A stretch of 64,000 nt of DNA, taken from the NCBI RefSeq assembly GCF_028657905.1, contig NZ_CP117782.1, forward strand, positions 3,348,001 to 3,412,000, given 5' to 3'. The notes under the pieces are model-generated. The model did not search any database, was not told the origin of the DNA, and worked only from the letters and a program-made list of their open reading frames with translations. The stretch's first letter is position 1, and the number at the start of each line of letters is the position of its first letter. Origin of the DNA: Burkholderia sp. FERM BP-3421 (GTDB lineage: Bacteria > Pseudomonadota > Gammaproteobacteria > Burkholderiales > Burkholderiaceae). The translations under genes and the position numbers were made by a program. Positions 30,331-39,970 of this stretch are shown here, in pieces.

Positions 30331-32721
30331 TCAGTTGCCGCGGAACAGGTTCATGATGTCCTGCTTCTCCTGCTCGTCGACGTGTTCGGGCATCGGGCCG
30401 GATGCATCGTCGGGCGACGCGGCCTGGTTCACGCCGACCGTCGAGACGAAGCCGTGCCCCGGCGTGAACTCGCTGAAATACAGCTCGCCGCCGAGCGTCG
30501 CGACGCCGTCCGGCGTCGGCATGCGGTACTCCGGCACGTTCTTGAGCGCGGGCCCCATGTAGTCGATCCACACCGGCAGCGCGAGGCCGCCGCCGGTTTC
30601 GCGGTCGCCGAGGCTGCGCGGGCTGTCGTAGCCGATCCACGAGATCGCCGCGAGCGTGTGCTGGTAGCCGGCGAACCATGCGTCGCGCGAATCGTTCGTC
30701 GTGCCGGTCTTGCCCCCGAGGTCGCCGCGCTTGAGTACGTTGGTCTTCGCGCCGGTGCCGCGCTGCGCGACGCTCTGCAGCAGGCTGTTCATCACGAAGG
30801 CGTTGCGCGGATCGAGCACGCGCGGCGCGTTCTGCTCGGCGACGAGCGGCTGCGCGTGCACGACCACGTTGCCGCTCGGATCGGTCACCTCGGCGATCAG
30901 GTACGGATTGACGCGGTAGCCGCCGTTCGCGAACACCGAGAACGCGCCCGCCATCTGCAGCGGCGTGACGAGCCCCGCGCCGAGTGCCATCGGCAGGTAG
31001 GCCGGGTGGCGTTCCGCATCGAAGCCGAAGCGCGTGATGTACTGCTGCGCGTATTTCGTGCCGATATGGTTCAGGATCCGGATCGACACGAGATTGCGCG
31101 AGCGCTGCAGCGCGGTGCGCATCGACATCGGGCCTTCGAAGCCGCCGCCGTAGTTCTTCGGTTCCCACGGCTGGCCGCCCGTCTCGGCGGCGCTGAAGTA
31201 CAGCGGGCCGTCGTTGATGATGGTTGCCGGGCCGAGGCCCTTGTCGAGCGACGCCGAGTAGATGAACGGCTTGAACGACGAGCCCGGCTGCCGCCAGGCC
31301 TGCGTCACGTGGTTGAACTTGTTCTTGTTGAAGTCGAAGCCGCCCACGAGCGAACGGATCGCGCCGTCCTGCGGCACGATCGAGATGAACGCGCCCTCGA
31401 CCTGCGGCAGCTGCGTGATCGCCCAGCGGCCGTCGTCGTTCTTCACGACGCGCACGATCGCGCCCGGACGGATGCGCCGGTTCGGCTGCGCGTTCGCCGA
31501 CAGCGCGCCCGCCGCGAAGCGCAGGTTGTCGCCGTCGACCGTGGCGGTGCTGCCGTTCACGAATGCGACCTGGATCTGGCGCGGGTTCGCGTCGGTCACG
31601 ACGGCGGCGATCAGCTCGCCGTTGTCGGGGTGTTCGAGGAGCGCGTCGTCGATCGCCTGCTCGCGCTCGTCGCCGCCCGCCGGCAGCTCGATGAAGCCTT
31701 CCGGGCCGCGGTAGCCGTGGCGCCGCTCGTAATCCATGATGCCCTTGCGCAGCGCGCGGTACGCGTTGGTCTGATCGGCCGAGTCGATCGTCGTCACCAC
31801 GTTGAAGCCGCGCGTGTAGGTCTCGTCCTTGTATTGCGCGTACATCATCTGCCGCACCATTTCCGCGACGTATTCGGCGTGCACGCTGTACTCGCGGCTC
31901 GCGCCCTTGACGACGAGCGGCTGGGCGATCGCCTCGTCGTACTGCTCGCGGGTGATGAAGTTCAGCTCGAGCATGCGCTGCAGGATGTACTCCTGGCGCA
32001 CCTTCGCGCGCTTGGGATTGACGACCGGGTTGTACGCGGACGGCGCCTTCGGCAGCCCGGCGAGCATCGCCGACTCGGCGAGCGTCAGGTCCTTCAGGTC
32101 CTTGCCGAAGTACACGCGCGCGGCGCTCGCGAAGCCGTAGGCGCGCTGGCCGAGATAGATCTGATTCATGTAGACCTCGAGAATCTGATCCTTGGTCAGC
32201 GCACGCTCGATCCGGTATGCGAGCAGCATTTCGTAGATCTTGCGCGTGTAGGTCTTTTCGCTCGACAGGAAGAAGTTGCGCGCGACCTGCATCGTGATCG
32301 TGCTCGCGCCCTGGGTGGCGTGACCGTTCGTCAGCGCGACGATCCCCGCGCGCAGGATCCCGGTCAGGTCGACGCCGCCGTGATCGTAGAAACGTGCGTC
32401 CTCGATCGCGAGCACGGCCTTCTTCAGCGCGTCCGGCACGTCCTGGATGCGGACGATGTCGCGCCGCTCCTCGCCGAATTCGCCGATCAGCACGTGATCC
32501 GACGTGTAGATGCGCAGCGGCACCTTGGGCCGGTAGTCGGTGAGCGCGTCGAGCGACGGCAGGTTCGGCGATGCGACGACGAGCGCATAGCCGAGCACCA
32601 GCGCGATGCTGACGGCGATCGCCACGCAAACTCCCGCGAAGGCGAGCAGCAAGGTCAGCCACAGCGGGCGCTTGCGCGGCTCGGGCGCGGGAGGCGGGGA
32701 CGTAGGAGTCGTGGATTGCAT
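30331..32721 (-). CDS. mrcA: Penicillin-binding protein 1A
   Basis: Class A peptidoglycan synthase, 796 residues from ATG 32721; a GTG two codons upstream is also possible. An N-terminal membrane anchor lies near residues 20-45. The GT51 glycosyltransferase domain has EDARFYDHGGVD and ATQGASTITMQVARNFF. An OB-like insertion follows. The transpeptidase domain has the active serine in GSSFKPFIYS, then SRN and GKTGTTND. Divergent from the pil operon. A minus-strand -10 TATAAT lies 26-31 bases upstream. Confidence 0.97.
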   Translation of the reverse strand: MQSTTPTSPPPAPEPRKRPLWLTLLLAFAGVCVAIAVSIALVLGYALVVASPNLPSLDALTDYRPKVPLRIYTSDHVLIGEFGEERRDIVRIQDVPDALKKAVLAIEDARFYDHGGVDLTGILRAGIVALTNGHATQGASTITMQVARNFFLSSEKTYTRKIYEMLLAYRIERALTKDQILEVYMNQIYLGQRAYGFASAARVYFGKDLKDLTLAESAMLAGLPKAPSAYNPVVNPKRAKVRQEYILQRMLELNFITREQYDEAIAQPLVVKGASREYSVHAEYVAEMVRQMMYAQYKDETYTRGFNVVTTIDSADQTNAYRALRKGIMDYERRHGYRGPEGFIELPAGGDEREQAIDDALLEHPDNGELIAAVVTDANPRQIQVAFVNGSTATVDGDNLRFAAGALSANAQPNRRIRPGAIVRVVKNDDGRWAITQLPQVEGAFISIVPQDGAIRSLVGGFDFNKNKFNHVTQAWRQPGSSFKPFIYSASLDKGLGPATIINDGPLYFSAAETGGQPWEPKNYGGGFEGPMSMRTALQRSRNLVSIRILNHIGTKYAQQYITRFGFDAERHPAYLPMALGAGLVTPLQMAGAFSVFANGGYRVNPYLIAEVTDPSGNVVVHAQPLVAEQNAPRVLDPRNAFVMNSLLQSVAQRGTGAKTNVLKRGDLGGKTGTTNDSRDAWFAGYQHTLAAISWIGYDSPRSLGDRETGGGLALPVWIDYMGPALKNVPEYRMPTPDGVATLGGELYFSEFTPGHGFVSTVGVNQAASPDDASGPMPEHVDEQEKQDIMNLFRGN

Positions 32722-32746
32722 AGGCACACCAAAAAACAGTCCCGCG

Positions 32747-32752
32747 ATTATA
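32747..32752 (-). promoter_or_regulatory. -10 box of the mrcA promoter
   Basis: A perfect TATAAT on the minus strand. The -35 region is GC-rich and shows no TTGACA-like hexamer, so it may depend on an extended -10 or an activator. The predicted start is about 20 nt before the mrcA ATG. Confidence 0.5.
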
Positions 32753-32760
32753 GCCGTCCG

Positions 32761-32956
32761 GTCTGACCGGCCCGGATCGGCCGTCCGGCCGATGGCCGGC
32801 GCACGGCGCGGCGCGCCGGCCGCCGGGCGCGGACCGGCGCGAGGTGCCGGCGGGCGCGGCGTTGGCCGTCCGGCCGACTGCCGTCCGCGCGCGCCGCTGC
32901 GCAGAATGGTCGCTCCATAGGACGCCTCCGCCGGGGGCGCGAACAGGAGAACCGGG
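32761..32956. other. Extremely GC-rich mrcA-pilM spacer with a 14-bp direct repeat
   Basis: About 200 bp without a gene. The 14-mer GGCCGTCCGGCCGA occurs at 32779-32792 and 32864-32877, and each copy can fold into a small GGCCG/CGGCC hairpin. No pilM promoter boxes are evident; the region could hold operators for the pil operon. Confidence 0.5.
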
Positions 32957-33886
32957 ATGCGGGAGCGACGTTCATTGTGGTCGGTCGGCCGGCGCTATGC
33001 GGCGGGCATCGACGTGAATTCGCGCGGCGTGCGCGTCGTGCTGCTGAGCCGGCGGCGCGGGGTCGCCGGCCGTGCGCGGATCGACGCGCTCGCGGTGGAG
33101 CCGTTGCCGGCGGGCGCCTATACAGGGGACGCGGAGGGCGACTGGGCGAGCGTCGGACAGGCGCTGACGAAGGCGCTCGAACGGGCGCGCCGGGCGGGGC
33201 GCTGCCGCGTGTCGCGCGCGGTGATGGCGCTGCCCGAGGCGGCGCTGACGGTCGCGTCGGTCGAACTGGGCGCGGCCGGCCTGCGCGCCGAGCCGATCGT
33301 GCTGGCGGCCGCCGAGCAGGTCACCGGGCTGGCGCGCGACACGCTTGCGTGCGACTGGCGGCCGGGCGAGGCGGGGGCGGCGACCTTCGCGGCGGCCGCC
33401 CGCGCGCAGGTCGACGCGCGCCTCGAAGCGGCCGCCGCGGCCGGCGTGGCGCTGACGGCGATCGACGGCGACACGTTCGCGGCCATGCGCGCGCTGCGGC
33501 TCGTGCTCGCGCGCGAGGCGCCGGGCTGCACGCCTTGCCTCGCGATGTGGATCGGCGACGGCGGCGTGCACGGTTGGCTGGTCGACAACGGCCGCGTCAT
33601 AGAGGCGATCAGCTATCCGACGCCGGAGCATGCGGATCTCGCGGATGCGCTGCGCGACCTGGCGCGGACCGGGGCGCCGGTGCACGCGCTGGTCGGGGGC
33701 GAGATCGGCGAGCCGGGCGGCGCGCGCCTTGCGCTGGCGGACCTTGCGGACCTGCTGGGCTGTGAGGCCCGGCCATTCGGCTGCGTGTCCTTGTGCGAGC
33801 CCGGCTGGCCGGTTGACGAGGCGCTGGCCCGCGACCCGGGGTTCGCGGTGGCGGTCGGGCTCGCGCTGCGTGGGGTGGACGAATGA
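32957..33886 (+). CDS. pilM: PilM-like actin-fold type IV pilus assembly protein
   Basis: 309 residues. The N-terminal actin-like nucleotide-binding segment reads AAGIDVNSRGVRVVLLS; the rest fits the ASKHA fold of PilM/HofM but is divergent and Ala/Arg-rich. It is the cytoplasmic ring protein that recruits PilN. AGGAG lies 8 bases before the ATG. It overlaps pilN by 4 bp. The fold assignment comes from a short motif plus operon order. Confidence 0.8.
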   Translation: MRERRSLWSVGRRYAAGIDVNSRGVRVVLLSRRRGVAGRARIDALAVEPLPAGAYTGDAEGDWASVGQALTKALERARRAGRCRVSRAVMALPEAALTVASVELGAAGLRAEPIVLAAAEQVTGLARDTLACDWRPGEAGAATFAAAARAQVDARLEAAAAAGVALTAIDGDTFAAMRALRLVLAREAPGCTPCLAMWIGDGGVHGWLVDNGRVIEAISYPTPEHADLADALRDLARTGAPVHALVGGEIGEPGGARLALADLADLLGCEARPFGCVSLCEPGWPVDEALARDPGFAVAVGLALRGVDE

Positions 33887-34521
33887 TCGGGCATCCGTGG
33901 TACGGGCTTCGCGCCGCATGGGAGCGGCGGCGCCTGGCGCTCGGGGGCTTCAATTTGTTGCCCTACCGCGCGCGCGACCGGCGGCGCCTGAGGCGGCAGG
34001 TGCTCGGCGAGGTGGTGGTCGCCGCGCTGGCGGGGGCGGTGGGCGTCGCGTTGTGGTGCGGCGGCCAGGTGCTGGAGCGCCGGCGTGTCGACGCGCAGCG
34101 CCGGCAGGTCGAGCGTCAGCTCGCGGCGTGGGCGCCGCAGCTGCGGGCGGCGGAGCAGGCGGAACAGCGGCGGCGCGAGGCGCGCGTGCGGGATGCGCTG
34201 AGCCGTGAGCGGGCACTGCCGCGCGAGCGGCTCGTCGCGCTGTTCGAGGTGTTGCAGCAGGTCCGGGGCGACGGGGTGCGGCTCAAGTCGATCCGCAGCG
34301 GCGAACGCGATGCGCGGCTCGAGGTCGGCGCGCGCGATCCGGGCGCGGCCGCGCGCTGGCTCGGCGAGATCGGTGCGTTGCGCGGGGATTGGGTCATCGA
34401 GGTGGCCGGTTTGCAGGCGGGCGCGGGCGCGGCAAGTGGGCTCGGCATGCGCGGGCCGCTGGCGTTCTCCGTGCGGATCCGCTGGGCGGCGTCGGTCCGG
34501 CCGGAGCGGGAGGCGCGATGA
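33883..34521 (+). CDS. pilN: PilN-like fimbrial assembly protein
   Basis: 212-residue bitopic inner-membrane protein. The cytoplasmic N-terminus carries the PilM-binding motif FNLLPYRARDRRR (residues 24-36). A transmembrane helix lies near 45-63 (VVVAALAGAVGVALWCGG), followed by a periplasmic coiled coil (65-100) and a small ferredoxin-like domain. It overlaps pilM and pilO by 4 bp each (ATGA). Confidence 0.85.
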   Translation: MIGHPWYGLRAAWERRRLALGGFNLLPYRARDRRRLRRQVLGEVVVAALAGAVGVALWCGGQVLERRRVDAQRRQVERQLAAWAPQLRAAEQAEQRRREARVRDALSRERALPRERLVALFEVLQQVRGDGVRLKSIRSGERDARLEVGARDPGAAARWLGEIGALRGDWVIEVAGLQAGAGAASGLGMRGPLAFSVRIRWAASVRPEREAR

Positions 34522-35369
34522 GCATGGGCGGGTTGGGCCGCGCGCGCCGCACCGATCGGCTGGCGGGTGCGGCGCGCTGCGGGGCGGGCGTGGCCATCGC
34601 AGGCGCCGTATGGGGCGGCGGCGTCCTGGCGGGCGGCGCGGCGGACTGGAGCGGGCTCGGGCGCGAGCGCGCCGCATTGGTGGCGGTGGTGGCGCATGAG
34701 GCGCGGGCGGCGCAGCAGCTCTCGATACGGCGGGCGCAGGCCCGGGCAAGCGTGGCGCGGCCCGACGGACCGACGGGGTGGGCGCCGGGCGAACGCGTAT
34801 TGCAACTCGCCGCGCACGCGCAGGCGTGTGGCCTGCAATTGCGCGAGCTGGATCGCGCGCCGGCCGGGCGCGACCCGGAAGCAGCGGGCCGTGCGGCCGA
34901 GGGCGGGCCGGACGAGCGGCTCACGCTGGTGGCGGTGGGCGGATTCGGCGCGATCCGGGCGTTTCTGGCCGGCCTGGCGGCGCTGCCGCAACTGGTCGTG
35001 CCGGCCCGGGTCGAGGTGCGGCGCGACGGTGAGGCGAATCGGCTGGAGACCCGGCTCGAGGTGTTCTTCAAGCTGGCGTCGCCGGATTCGGCCGTGGCAT
35101 CGGGCGGCGTCGGGCACGGCGATCCGTTTGCCGGTGAACTGCACGCCGAAGCGGCGTCGCCGGTCTCTGGCGCGGCCCGTCTCGTCGGCGTGTGGCGCGA
35201 TGCCGATCGCGGGCTTGCACTGTTCGAAGGTGATGGGGCGGCCTGGTCGGTCGAGACGGGCGAGCGTGTCGGCGAGGAGCGGGTGGCGGGGATCGATCTC
35301 GGCGGCGTCGTCCTGCGCGGGCGCGGCGCGCAGCGCCGGATACCGTTGCTCGCCGAGGCGGCGGGATGA
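34518..35369 (+). CDS. pilO: PilO-PilP fusion protein
   Basis: 283 residues. The membrane helix lies near residues 20-42, then a coiled coil and a PilO-like periplasmic domain (about 90-190, GERVLQLAAHAQACGLQLRE). After a DPF motif near residue 202, as at the start of PilP domains, comes a beta-rich C-terminal segment, LVGVWRDADRGLALFEGDG onward to VLRGRGAQRRIPL. That segment matches the PilP beta-sandwich that binds the secretin. No separate pilP gene exists: this stop overlaps pilQ. The fusion call is inference from motifs and synteny. Confidence 0.72.
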   Translation: MSMGGLGRARRTDRLAGAARCGAGVAIAGAVWGGGVLAGGAADWSGLGRERAALVAVVAHEARAAQQLSIRRAQARASVARPDGPTGWAPGERVLQLAAHAQACGLQLRELDRAPAGRDPEAAGRAAEGGPDERLTLVAVGGFGAIRAFLAGLAALPQLVVPARVEVRRDGEANRLETRLEVFFKLASPDSAVASGGVGHGDPFAGELHAEAASPVSGAARLVGVWRDADRGLALFEGDGAAWSVETGERVGEERVAGIDLGGVVLRGRGAQRRIPLLAEAAG

Positions 35370-36913
35370 GGCGCGCGACGGTGTGGCGCTGCCTCGGCGC
35401 CTTGCTGGCCGCGGCGCCTGTGCACGCGATGCCGCCGCCCCTCCCGGCAGGCCTGCCCGGCGGCGGCCTGACGATCGATTCCGGCATTCCGCCCGCCGCC
35501 TCGGCAGCCGACGACGCGGATGCCCGCCTCGACGCGGGCGCGCTGCGCGACGCAGGGCTTCCCGATGCATCCGGCGCGCGAGCCGTGCCCCTGCCTGCCG
35601 AGCCGACGCCCGGAGCGGCGGGGCTCGAAGGCCCGCCGGTGCCGCTCGCACCGGGCGCGCGCATGAGCGCCCCGACGCCGGACGAGGCCGGCCCGGATAC
35701 GGCGGCCGACGACCGCCCCATTTCACTGCATCTGTCCGGCGCGAGCCTGGCCGCCGTGTTCGACGCCTTTGCCCGCTTCACCGGGCTCGACATCATCGTC
35801 AGCGAGCAGGTGCGCGGAAGCGTGTCCCTGCGCCTGAACCAGACGCCGTGGCGCAGCGCGTTCGATGCGCTGCTGGAGGCGAACGGTCTCGCGATGGCGC
35901 GGCGCGGGCGCGTGGTCTGGGTCGCGCCGGTGGCCGAACTCGCGGCGCGCGAGCGGCTGCGCTTCGACGCGCATGCGCGGGCCGCCGAGCTGGAGCCGCT
36001 CGAAAGCCGCACGTTCGCGCTGCACTATCCGCGCGCCGCCGACGTCCAGCGCCTGCTGGCGGGCGCGGGCGGCCAGCGCCTGTTGTCGCGGCGCGGCGCG
36101 GTGCTGGCCGATCCGCGCACCAACCTGTTGTTCGTCACCGACCTCGCCGCGCGCGTCGCGCAGATCGCCGACCTGATCGCGCGGCTCGACCGGCCGTCGC
36201 GCCAGGTGCTGATCGAGGCGCGGATCGTCGAGGGCGAGCGCGGTTTCTCGCGCCATCTCGGCGCGCGGCTCGCGTCGCGTCTGACGAATGGGGGCGAGCC
36301 GACAGGCCTGGTCGCGGGACGCAGCGGCAGCTTCCTCGACCTGTCGGCGCGGCCGCTTGCCGGGTTCGAAGCCGCCACGGCGGGTCTGACACTGTTTACA
36401 TCGGGCGCGAGCCGGCTGCTCGACATCGAGCTGAGCGCGCTGGAGGCCGAAGGGCGCGGCCAGATCGTGTCGAGTCCGCGCGTGGTCACGGCCGACCGGA
36501 TCCGGGCCATCGTCGAGCAGGGCACCGAGCTGCCTTACCAGGCCAAGGTGGGCAACGGGATGTCGGGCGTCCAGTTCCGGCGCGCGACCCTCAAACTCGA
36601 GGTGGAGCCGCAGATCACGCCGGACGGGCGGGTGATCCTCGATCTCGATGTCGCGAAGGACAGCGTGGGCGAGCAGACGGCCGCCGGGCCGGCGATCCAC
36701 ACGAAACATGTGCAAACGCGCGTGGAGGTGGACAATGGCGGAACGGTGTCGATCGGCGGCATCTACGCGAGCGACGTCCGCGACGACGTGGCCCGGGTGC
36801 CGCTGCTCGGCAGGATTCCGGTGCTGGGGGCGCTGTTCCGGCACCGGGCGCAGCGGGCGCAACGCAGCGAGCTGGTCGTCTACATCACGCCGCGGGTGGT
36901 CGGCGGCCCTTGA
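35366..36913 (+). CDS. pilQ: Type IV pilus secretin PilQ, short form
   Basis: 515 residues against roughly 700 in typical PilQ. A signal peptide (1-21, ending PVHA) is followed by a low-complexity linker to about residue 115. The STN/N0 domain starts at ISLHLSGASLAAVFDAFARF and an N1 domain follows (LHYPRAADVQRLLAGAGGQ). The C-terminal secretin barrel has VPLLGRIPVLGALFRHRAQ and ends VYITPRVV. AMIN domains are missing. It forms the outer-membrane pore for pili or DNA uptake. No pilin genes lie nearby. Confidence 0.9.
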   Translation: MRRATVWRCLGALLAAAPVHAMPPPLPAGLPGGGLTIDSGIPPAASAADDADARLDAGALRDAGLPDASGARAVPLPAEPTPGAAGLEGPPVPLAPGARMSAPTPDEAGPDTAADDRPISLHLSGASLAAVFDAFARFTGLDIIVSEQVRGSVSLRLNQTPWRSAFDALLEANGLAMARRGRVVWVAPVAELAARERLRFDAHARAAELEPLESRTFALHYPRAADVQRLLAGAGGQRLLSRRGAVLADPRTNLLFVTDLAARVAQIADLIARLDRPSRQVLIEARIVEGERGFSRHLGARLASRLTNGGEPTGLVAGRSGSFLDLSARPLAGFEAATAGLTLFTSGASRLLDIELSALEAEGRGQIVSSPRVVTADRIRAIVEQGTELPYQAKVGNGMSGVQFRRATLKLEVEPQITPDGRVILDLDVAKDSVGEQTAAGPAIHTKHVQTRVEVDNGGTVSIGGIYASDVRDDVARVPLLGRIPVLGALFRHRAQRAQRSELVVYITPRVVGGP

Positions 36914-36979
36914 TGGGCGGCCGGCGCAGGCTCGACAAGCCGGCCGCTTTGCCAGTAAGCTGCGCCACACCAGCAAGAA

Positions 36980-37552
36980 ATGAAGCAGAGGAAGCCGTTG
37001 CAAGCGCGGGACTCACACGCAAACGTATTTTTCGTCGGGCTCATGGGCGCGGGCAAGACCACCGTGGGCCGGGCGGTCGCGCGCCGTCTCGACAGGCCGT
37101 TCTTCGATTCCGATCACGAGATCGAGGCGCGCACCGGCGCGCGCGTGCCCGTGATCTTCGAATTGGAAGGGGAGGACGGATTCCGCGAGCGCGAGGCGCA
37201 GATGATTGCCGAGCTGACGCAGCGCGAGAACATCGTGCTCGCCACGGGCGGCGGCGCGATCCTGCGCGACGAAAACCGCGCGCTGCTGAATACGCGCGGC
37301 CTCGTCGTCTACCTGCGCGCCAATCCGCACGATCTGTGGCTGCGCACGCGCAAGGACAAAAATCGTCCGCTGCTGCAGACCGAGGATCCGAAGGCGCGTC
37401 TCGAGGCGCTGTATGAAACCCGCGATCCGCTGTATCGCGAATGCGCGCATTTTGTGATCGAAACCGGGCGGCCGTCCGTCAACGGGCTCGTCAACATGGT
37501 GTTGATGCAGCTCGAGATGGCGGGCATCGTCACCAAGCCACTACAAGCATGA
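36980..37552 (+). CDS. aroK: Shikimate kinase
   Basis: 190 residues. Walker A is GLMGAGKTT, the shikimate-binding DXD is in FFDSDHEIE, and the glycine motif is ATGGGAIL. It phosphorylates shikimate in aromatic amino acid synthesis. The pilQ-aroK-aroB-dgt order is widely conserved in Gammaproteobacteria and Betaproteobacteria. It overlaps aroB by 4 bp. Confidence 0.97.
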   Translation: MKQRKPLQARDSHANVFFVGLMGAGKTTVGRAVARRLDRPFFDSDHEIEARTGARVPVIFELEGEDGFREREAQMIAELTQRENIVLATGGGAILRDENRALLNTRGLVVYLRANPHDLWLRTRKDKNRPLLQTEDPKARLEALYETRDPLYRECAHFVIETGRPSVNGLVNMVLMQLEMAGIVTKPLQA

Positions 37553-38628
37553 TGATTGTCAACGTCGACCTGGGCGAGCGAGCCTATCCGATCCACATCG
37601 GCACCGACCTGCTCGGGCGCACCGAGCTGTTCGCGCCGCACATCGCCGGCGCGGCCGTCACGATCGTCACCAATACGACCGTCGATCCGCTCTACGGCGA
37701 CGTGCTGCGCGCGGCGCTCGCGCCGCTCGGCAAGCAGGTGTCGACGATCGTGCTGCCGGACGGCGAGGCGTACAAGAACTGGGAAACGCTGAATCTGATC
37801 TTCGACGGCCTGCTGTCCGCGCATGCCGACCGCAAGACCACGCTGATCGCGCTCGGCGGCGGCGTGATCGGCGACATGACGGGTTTCGCCGCCGCCTGCT
37901 ACATGCGCGGCGTGCCGTTCATCCAGGCGCCGACGACGCTGCTCTCGCAGGTCGATTCGTCCGTGGGCGGCAAGACCGGCATCAACCATCCGCTCGGCAA
38001 GAACATGATCGGGGCGTTCTACCAGCCGCAGGCGGTGATCGCCGACATCGGCGCGCTGCGCACCCTGCCCGATCGCGAACTGGCGGCGGGCCTCGCCGAG
38101 GTCGTCAAGAGTGGCGCGATCGCCGATGCGGCGTTCTTCGACTGGATCGAGGCGAACCTCGACGCGCTCAACGGGCGCGATCCCGACGCGCTCGCCGAGG
38201 CGGTGCGCCGCTCGTGCGAGATCAAGGCGCGCGTGGTGGCGGCCGACGAACGCGAGGGCGGCCTGCGCGCGATCCTCAATTTCGGCCACACGTTCGGCCA
38301 TGCGATCGAGGCGGGCCTCGGCTACGGCGAATGGCTGCATGGCGAGGCGGTTGGCTGCGGCATGGCGATGGCGGCCGACCTGTCGGTGCGCCTCGGGCAT
38401 CTCGACGAGGCCGAACGCGGCCGCCTGAACCGCGTGATCGCGGCCGCGCACCTGCCGACCCGCGCGCCCGCGCTGGGCGACGCGCGCTACATGGACCTGA
38501 TGCGCGTCGACAAGAAGGCCGAGGCGGGGCAGGTCAAGTTCATCCTGCTCAGGCGCCTGGGCGAGACGATCATCACGCCGGCGCCCGACGACGCAGTCGT
38601 CGCGACGCTGGCGGCCAGTATCCGCTGA
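37549..38628 (+). CDS. aroB: 3-dehydroquinate synthase
   Basis: 359 residues, NAD- and zinc-dependent, second step of the shikimate pathway. Conserved motifs include [24 protein letters not shown] and [11 protein letters not shown], plus the metal-binding histidines in [11 protein letters not shown] and [10 protein letters not shown] start it at 37549 ([18 protein letters not shown]) in an ATGA overlap with aroK. Confidence 0.97.
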   Translation: MMIVNVDLGERAYPIHIGTDLLGRTELFAPHIAGAAVTIVTNTTVDPLYGDVLRAALAPLGKQVSTIVLPDGEAYKNWETLNLIFDGLLSAHADRKTTLIALGGGVIGDMTGFAAACYMRGVPFIQAPTTLLSQVDSSVGGKTGINHPLGKNMIGAFYQPQAVIADIGALRTLPDRELAAGLAEVVKSGAIADAAFFDWIEANLDALNGRDPDALAEAVRRSCEIKARVVAADEREGGLRAILNFGHTFGHAIEAGLGYGEWLHGEAVGCGMAMAADLSVRLGHLDEAERGRLNRVIAAAHLPTRAPALGDARYMDLMRVDKKAEAGQVKFILLRRLGETIITPAPDDAVVATLAASIR

Positions 38629-38672
38629 GGCGGTCCGCGCCGGACCGGCGCGCTTGAGGTGGAGGAGACACG

Positions 38673-39890
38673 GTGAGCGAAACATCCGGCAAGTTGCCCC
38701 GCGAGACCCCCGCCGGCCCGGGCGCGCCACCCGACGGCCCGCGGGTCGCGCCGACGGTCGCGATGCTGGAGGCGCAGCTCGCGCCGTATGCGGCGCACGC
38801 GTCGCATTCGCGCGGCAGGCGCTACCTGGAGGCGCCGCCCGCCGCGCGCACCGAGTTCCAGCGCGACCGCGACCGGATCGTGCATTCCACCGCGTTCCGC
38901 CGTCTCGAATACAAGACCCAGGTGTTCGTGAACCATGAGGGCGACCTGTTCCGCACGCGCCTCACGCACAGCCTCGAGGTCGCGCAGATCGCGCGCTCGG
39001 TCGCGCGCAACCTGCGCCTGAACGAAGATCTCGTCGAGGCGATCTCGCTCGCGCACGATCTCGGCCACACGCCGTTCGGCCACGCGGGCCAGGATGCGCT
39101 CAACGCGTGCATGCGCGACCACGGCGGCTTCGAGCACAACCTGCAGAGCCTCGCGGTGGTCGACGAGCTGGAGGAGCACTACGGCGGCTTTGACGGCCTG
39201 AATCTCTGTTTCGAGACCCGCGAGGGCATTCTCAAGCACTGCTCGCGCGACAACGCGCGCCTGCTCGGCGATCTCGGCGAGCGTTTCCTGCTCGGCCGGC
39301 AGCCGTCGCTGGAGGCGCAGCTCGCGAACATCGCCGACGAGATCGCGTACAACAATCACGACGTCGACGACGGCCTGCGTTCCGGCCTGATCACGATCGA
39401 GCAACTGGCCGAGGTCGAGCTGTGGCAGCGCCACTACGAGGCGGCGCTGGTCGAGCATCCGCACCTCGAAGGGCGTCGCCTCGTCCACGAGACCGTGCGC
39501 CGCATCATCAACACGCTGATCGTCGACCTGATCGACGAGACGAGCCGCAACCTCGAGCGCGTCGCGCCGGCGTCGCTCGACGAGGTGCGCGCGGCGCCGC
39601 CGCTCGTCGCGCACAGCGCGGTCGTGGCCGCCCAGGCCGTGTTGCTCAAGCGCTTTCTGTTCAAGAACCTGTACCGCCACTACCGCGTGATGCGGATGGC
39701 GAGCAAGGCGCAGCGCGTCGTCACGGGGCTGTTCGAGGCCTTTACCGGCGATCCCCGCCTGCTGCCGCCCGCCTACGTGGCCACCGACGCCGCGGAGCAA
39801 CCGCGCCTCGTCGCTCACTACATCGCGGGCATGACCGATCGTTTCGCCTTGAAAGAGTATCAACGCTTGTTTGTCATAGACGACAACTAA
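38673..39890 (+). CDS. dgt: Deoxyguanosinetriphosphate triphosphohydrolase-like protein
   Basis: 405-residue HD-domain hydrolase releasing triphosphate from dNTPs. HD metal residues are in [12 protein letters not shown] and [15 protein letters not shown]. It starts at GTG 38673, supported by GGAGGAG upstream. Type 2 dGTPase-like; substrate preference cannot be read from sequence. Its last codons contain a TTGTC/GACAA inverted repeat (39871-39886) and a weak TTGAAA-17-TGTCAT pair that might serve the ugp operon. Confidence 0.93.
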   Translation: MSETSGKLPRETPAGPGAPPDGPRVAPTVAMLEAQLAPYAAHASHSRGRRYLEAPPAARTEFQRDRDRIVHSTAFRRLEYKTQVFVNHEGDLFRTRLTHSLEVAQIARSVARNLRLNEDLVEAISLAHDLGHTPFGHAGQDALNACMRDHGGFEHNLQSLAVVDELEEHYGGFDGLNLCFETREGILKHCSRDNARLLGDLGERFLLGRQPSLEAQLANIADEIAYNNHDVDDGLRSGLITIEQLAEVELWQRHYEAALVEHPHLEGRRLVHETVRRIINTLIVDLIDETSRNLERVAPASLDEVRAAPPLVAHSAVVAAQAVLLKRFLFKNLYRHYRVMRMASKAQRVVTGLFEAFTGDPRLLPPAYVATDAAEQPRLVAHYIAGMTDRFALKEYQRLFVIDDN

Positions 39891-39970
39891 ACTGCCCGGT
39901 TTTGTTCGCCATGGGCGGGCAACCGGCGCGGCGTGCCTACGCCCGCGCCGTCAATCGAGGAGGGAAGTCG

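Noticed and set aside
30382..32766. A 794-codon plus-strand frame opposite mrcA, and a 1020-codon minus-strand frame in another phase
   Set aside because: Both are shadows of mrcA. The correct frame carries all penicillin-binding protein motifs; the others are Arg/Ala-rich without motifs. Only the last 97 codons of the 1020-codon frame are real (lptM).
34567..37416. A 949-codon plus-strand frame through pilO, pilQ and aroK
   Set aside because: It runs out of phase across three well-supported, overlapping genes and is Arg/Ala/Gly-rich noise from GC-rich coding sequence.
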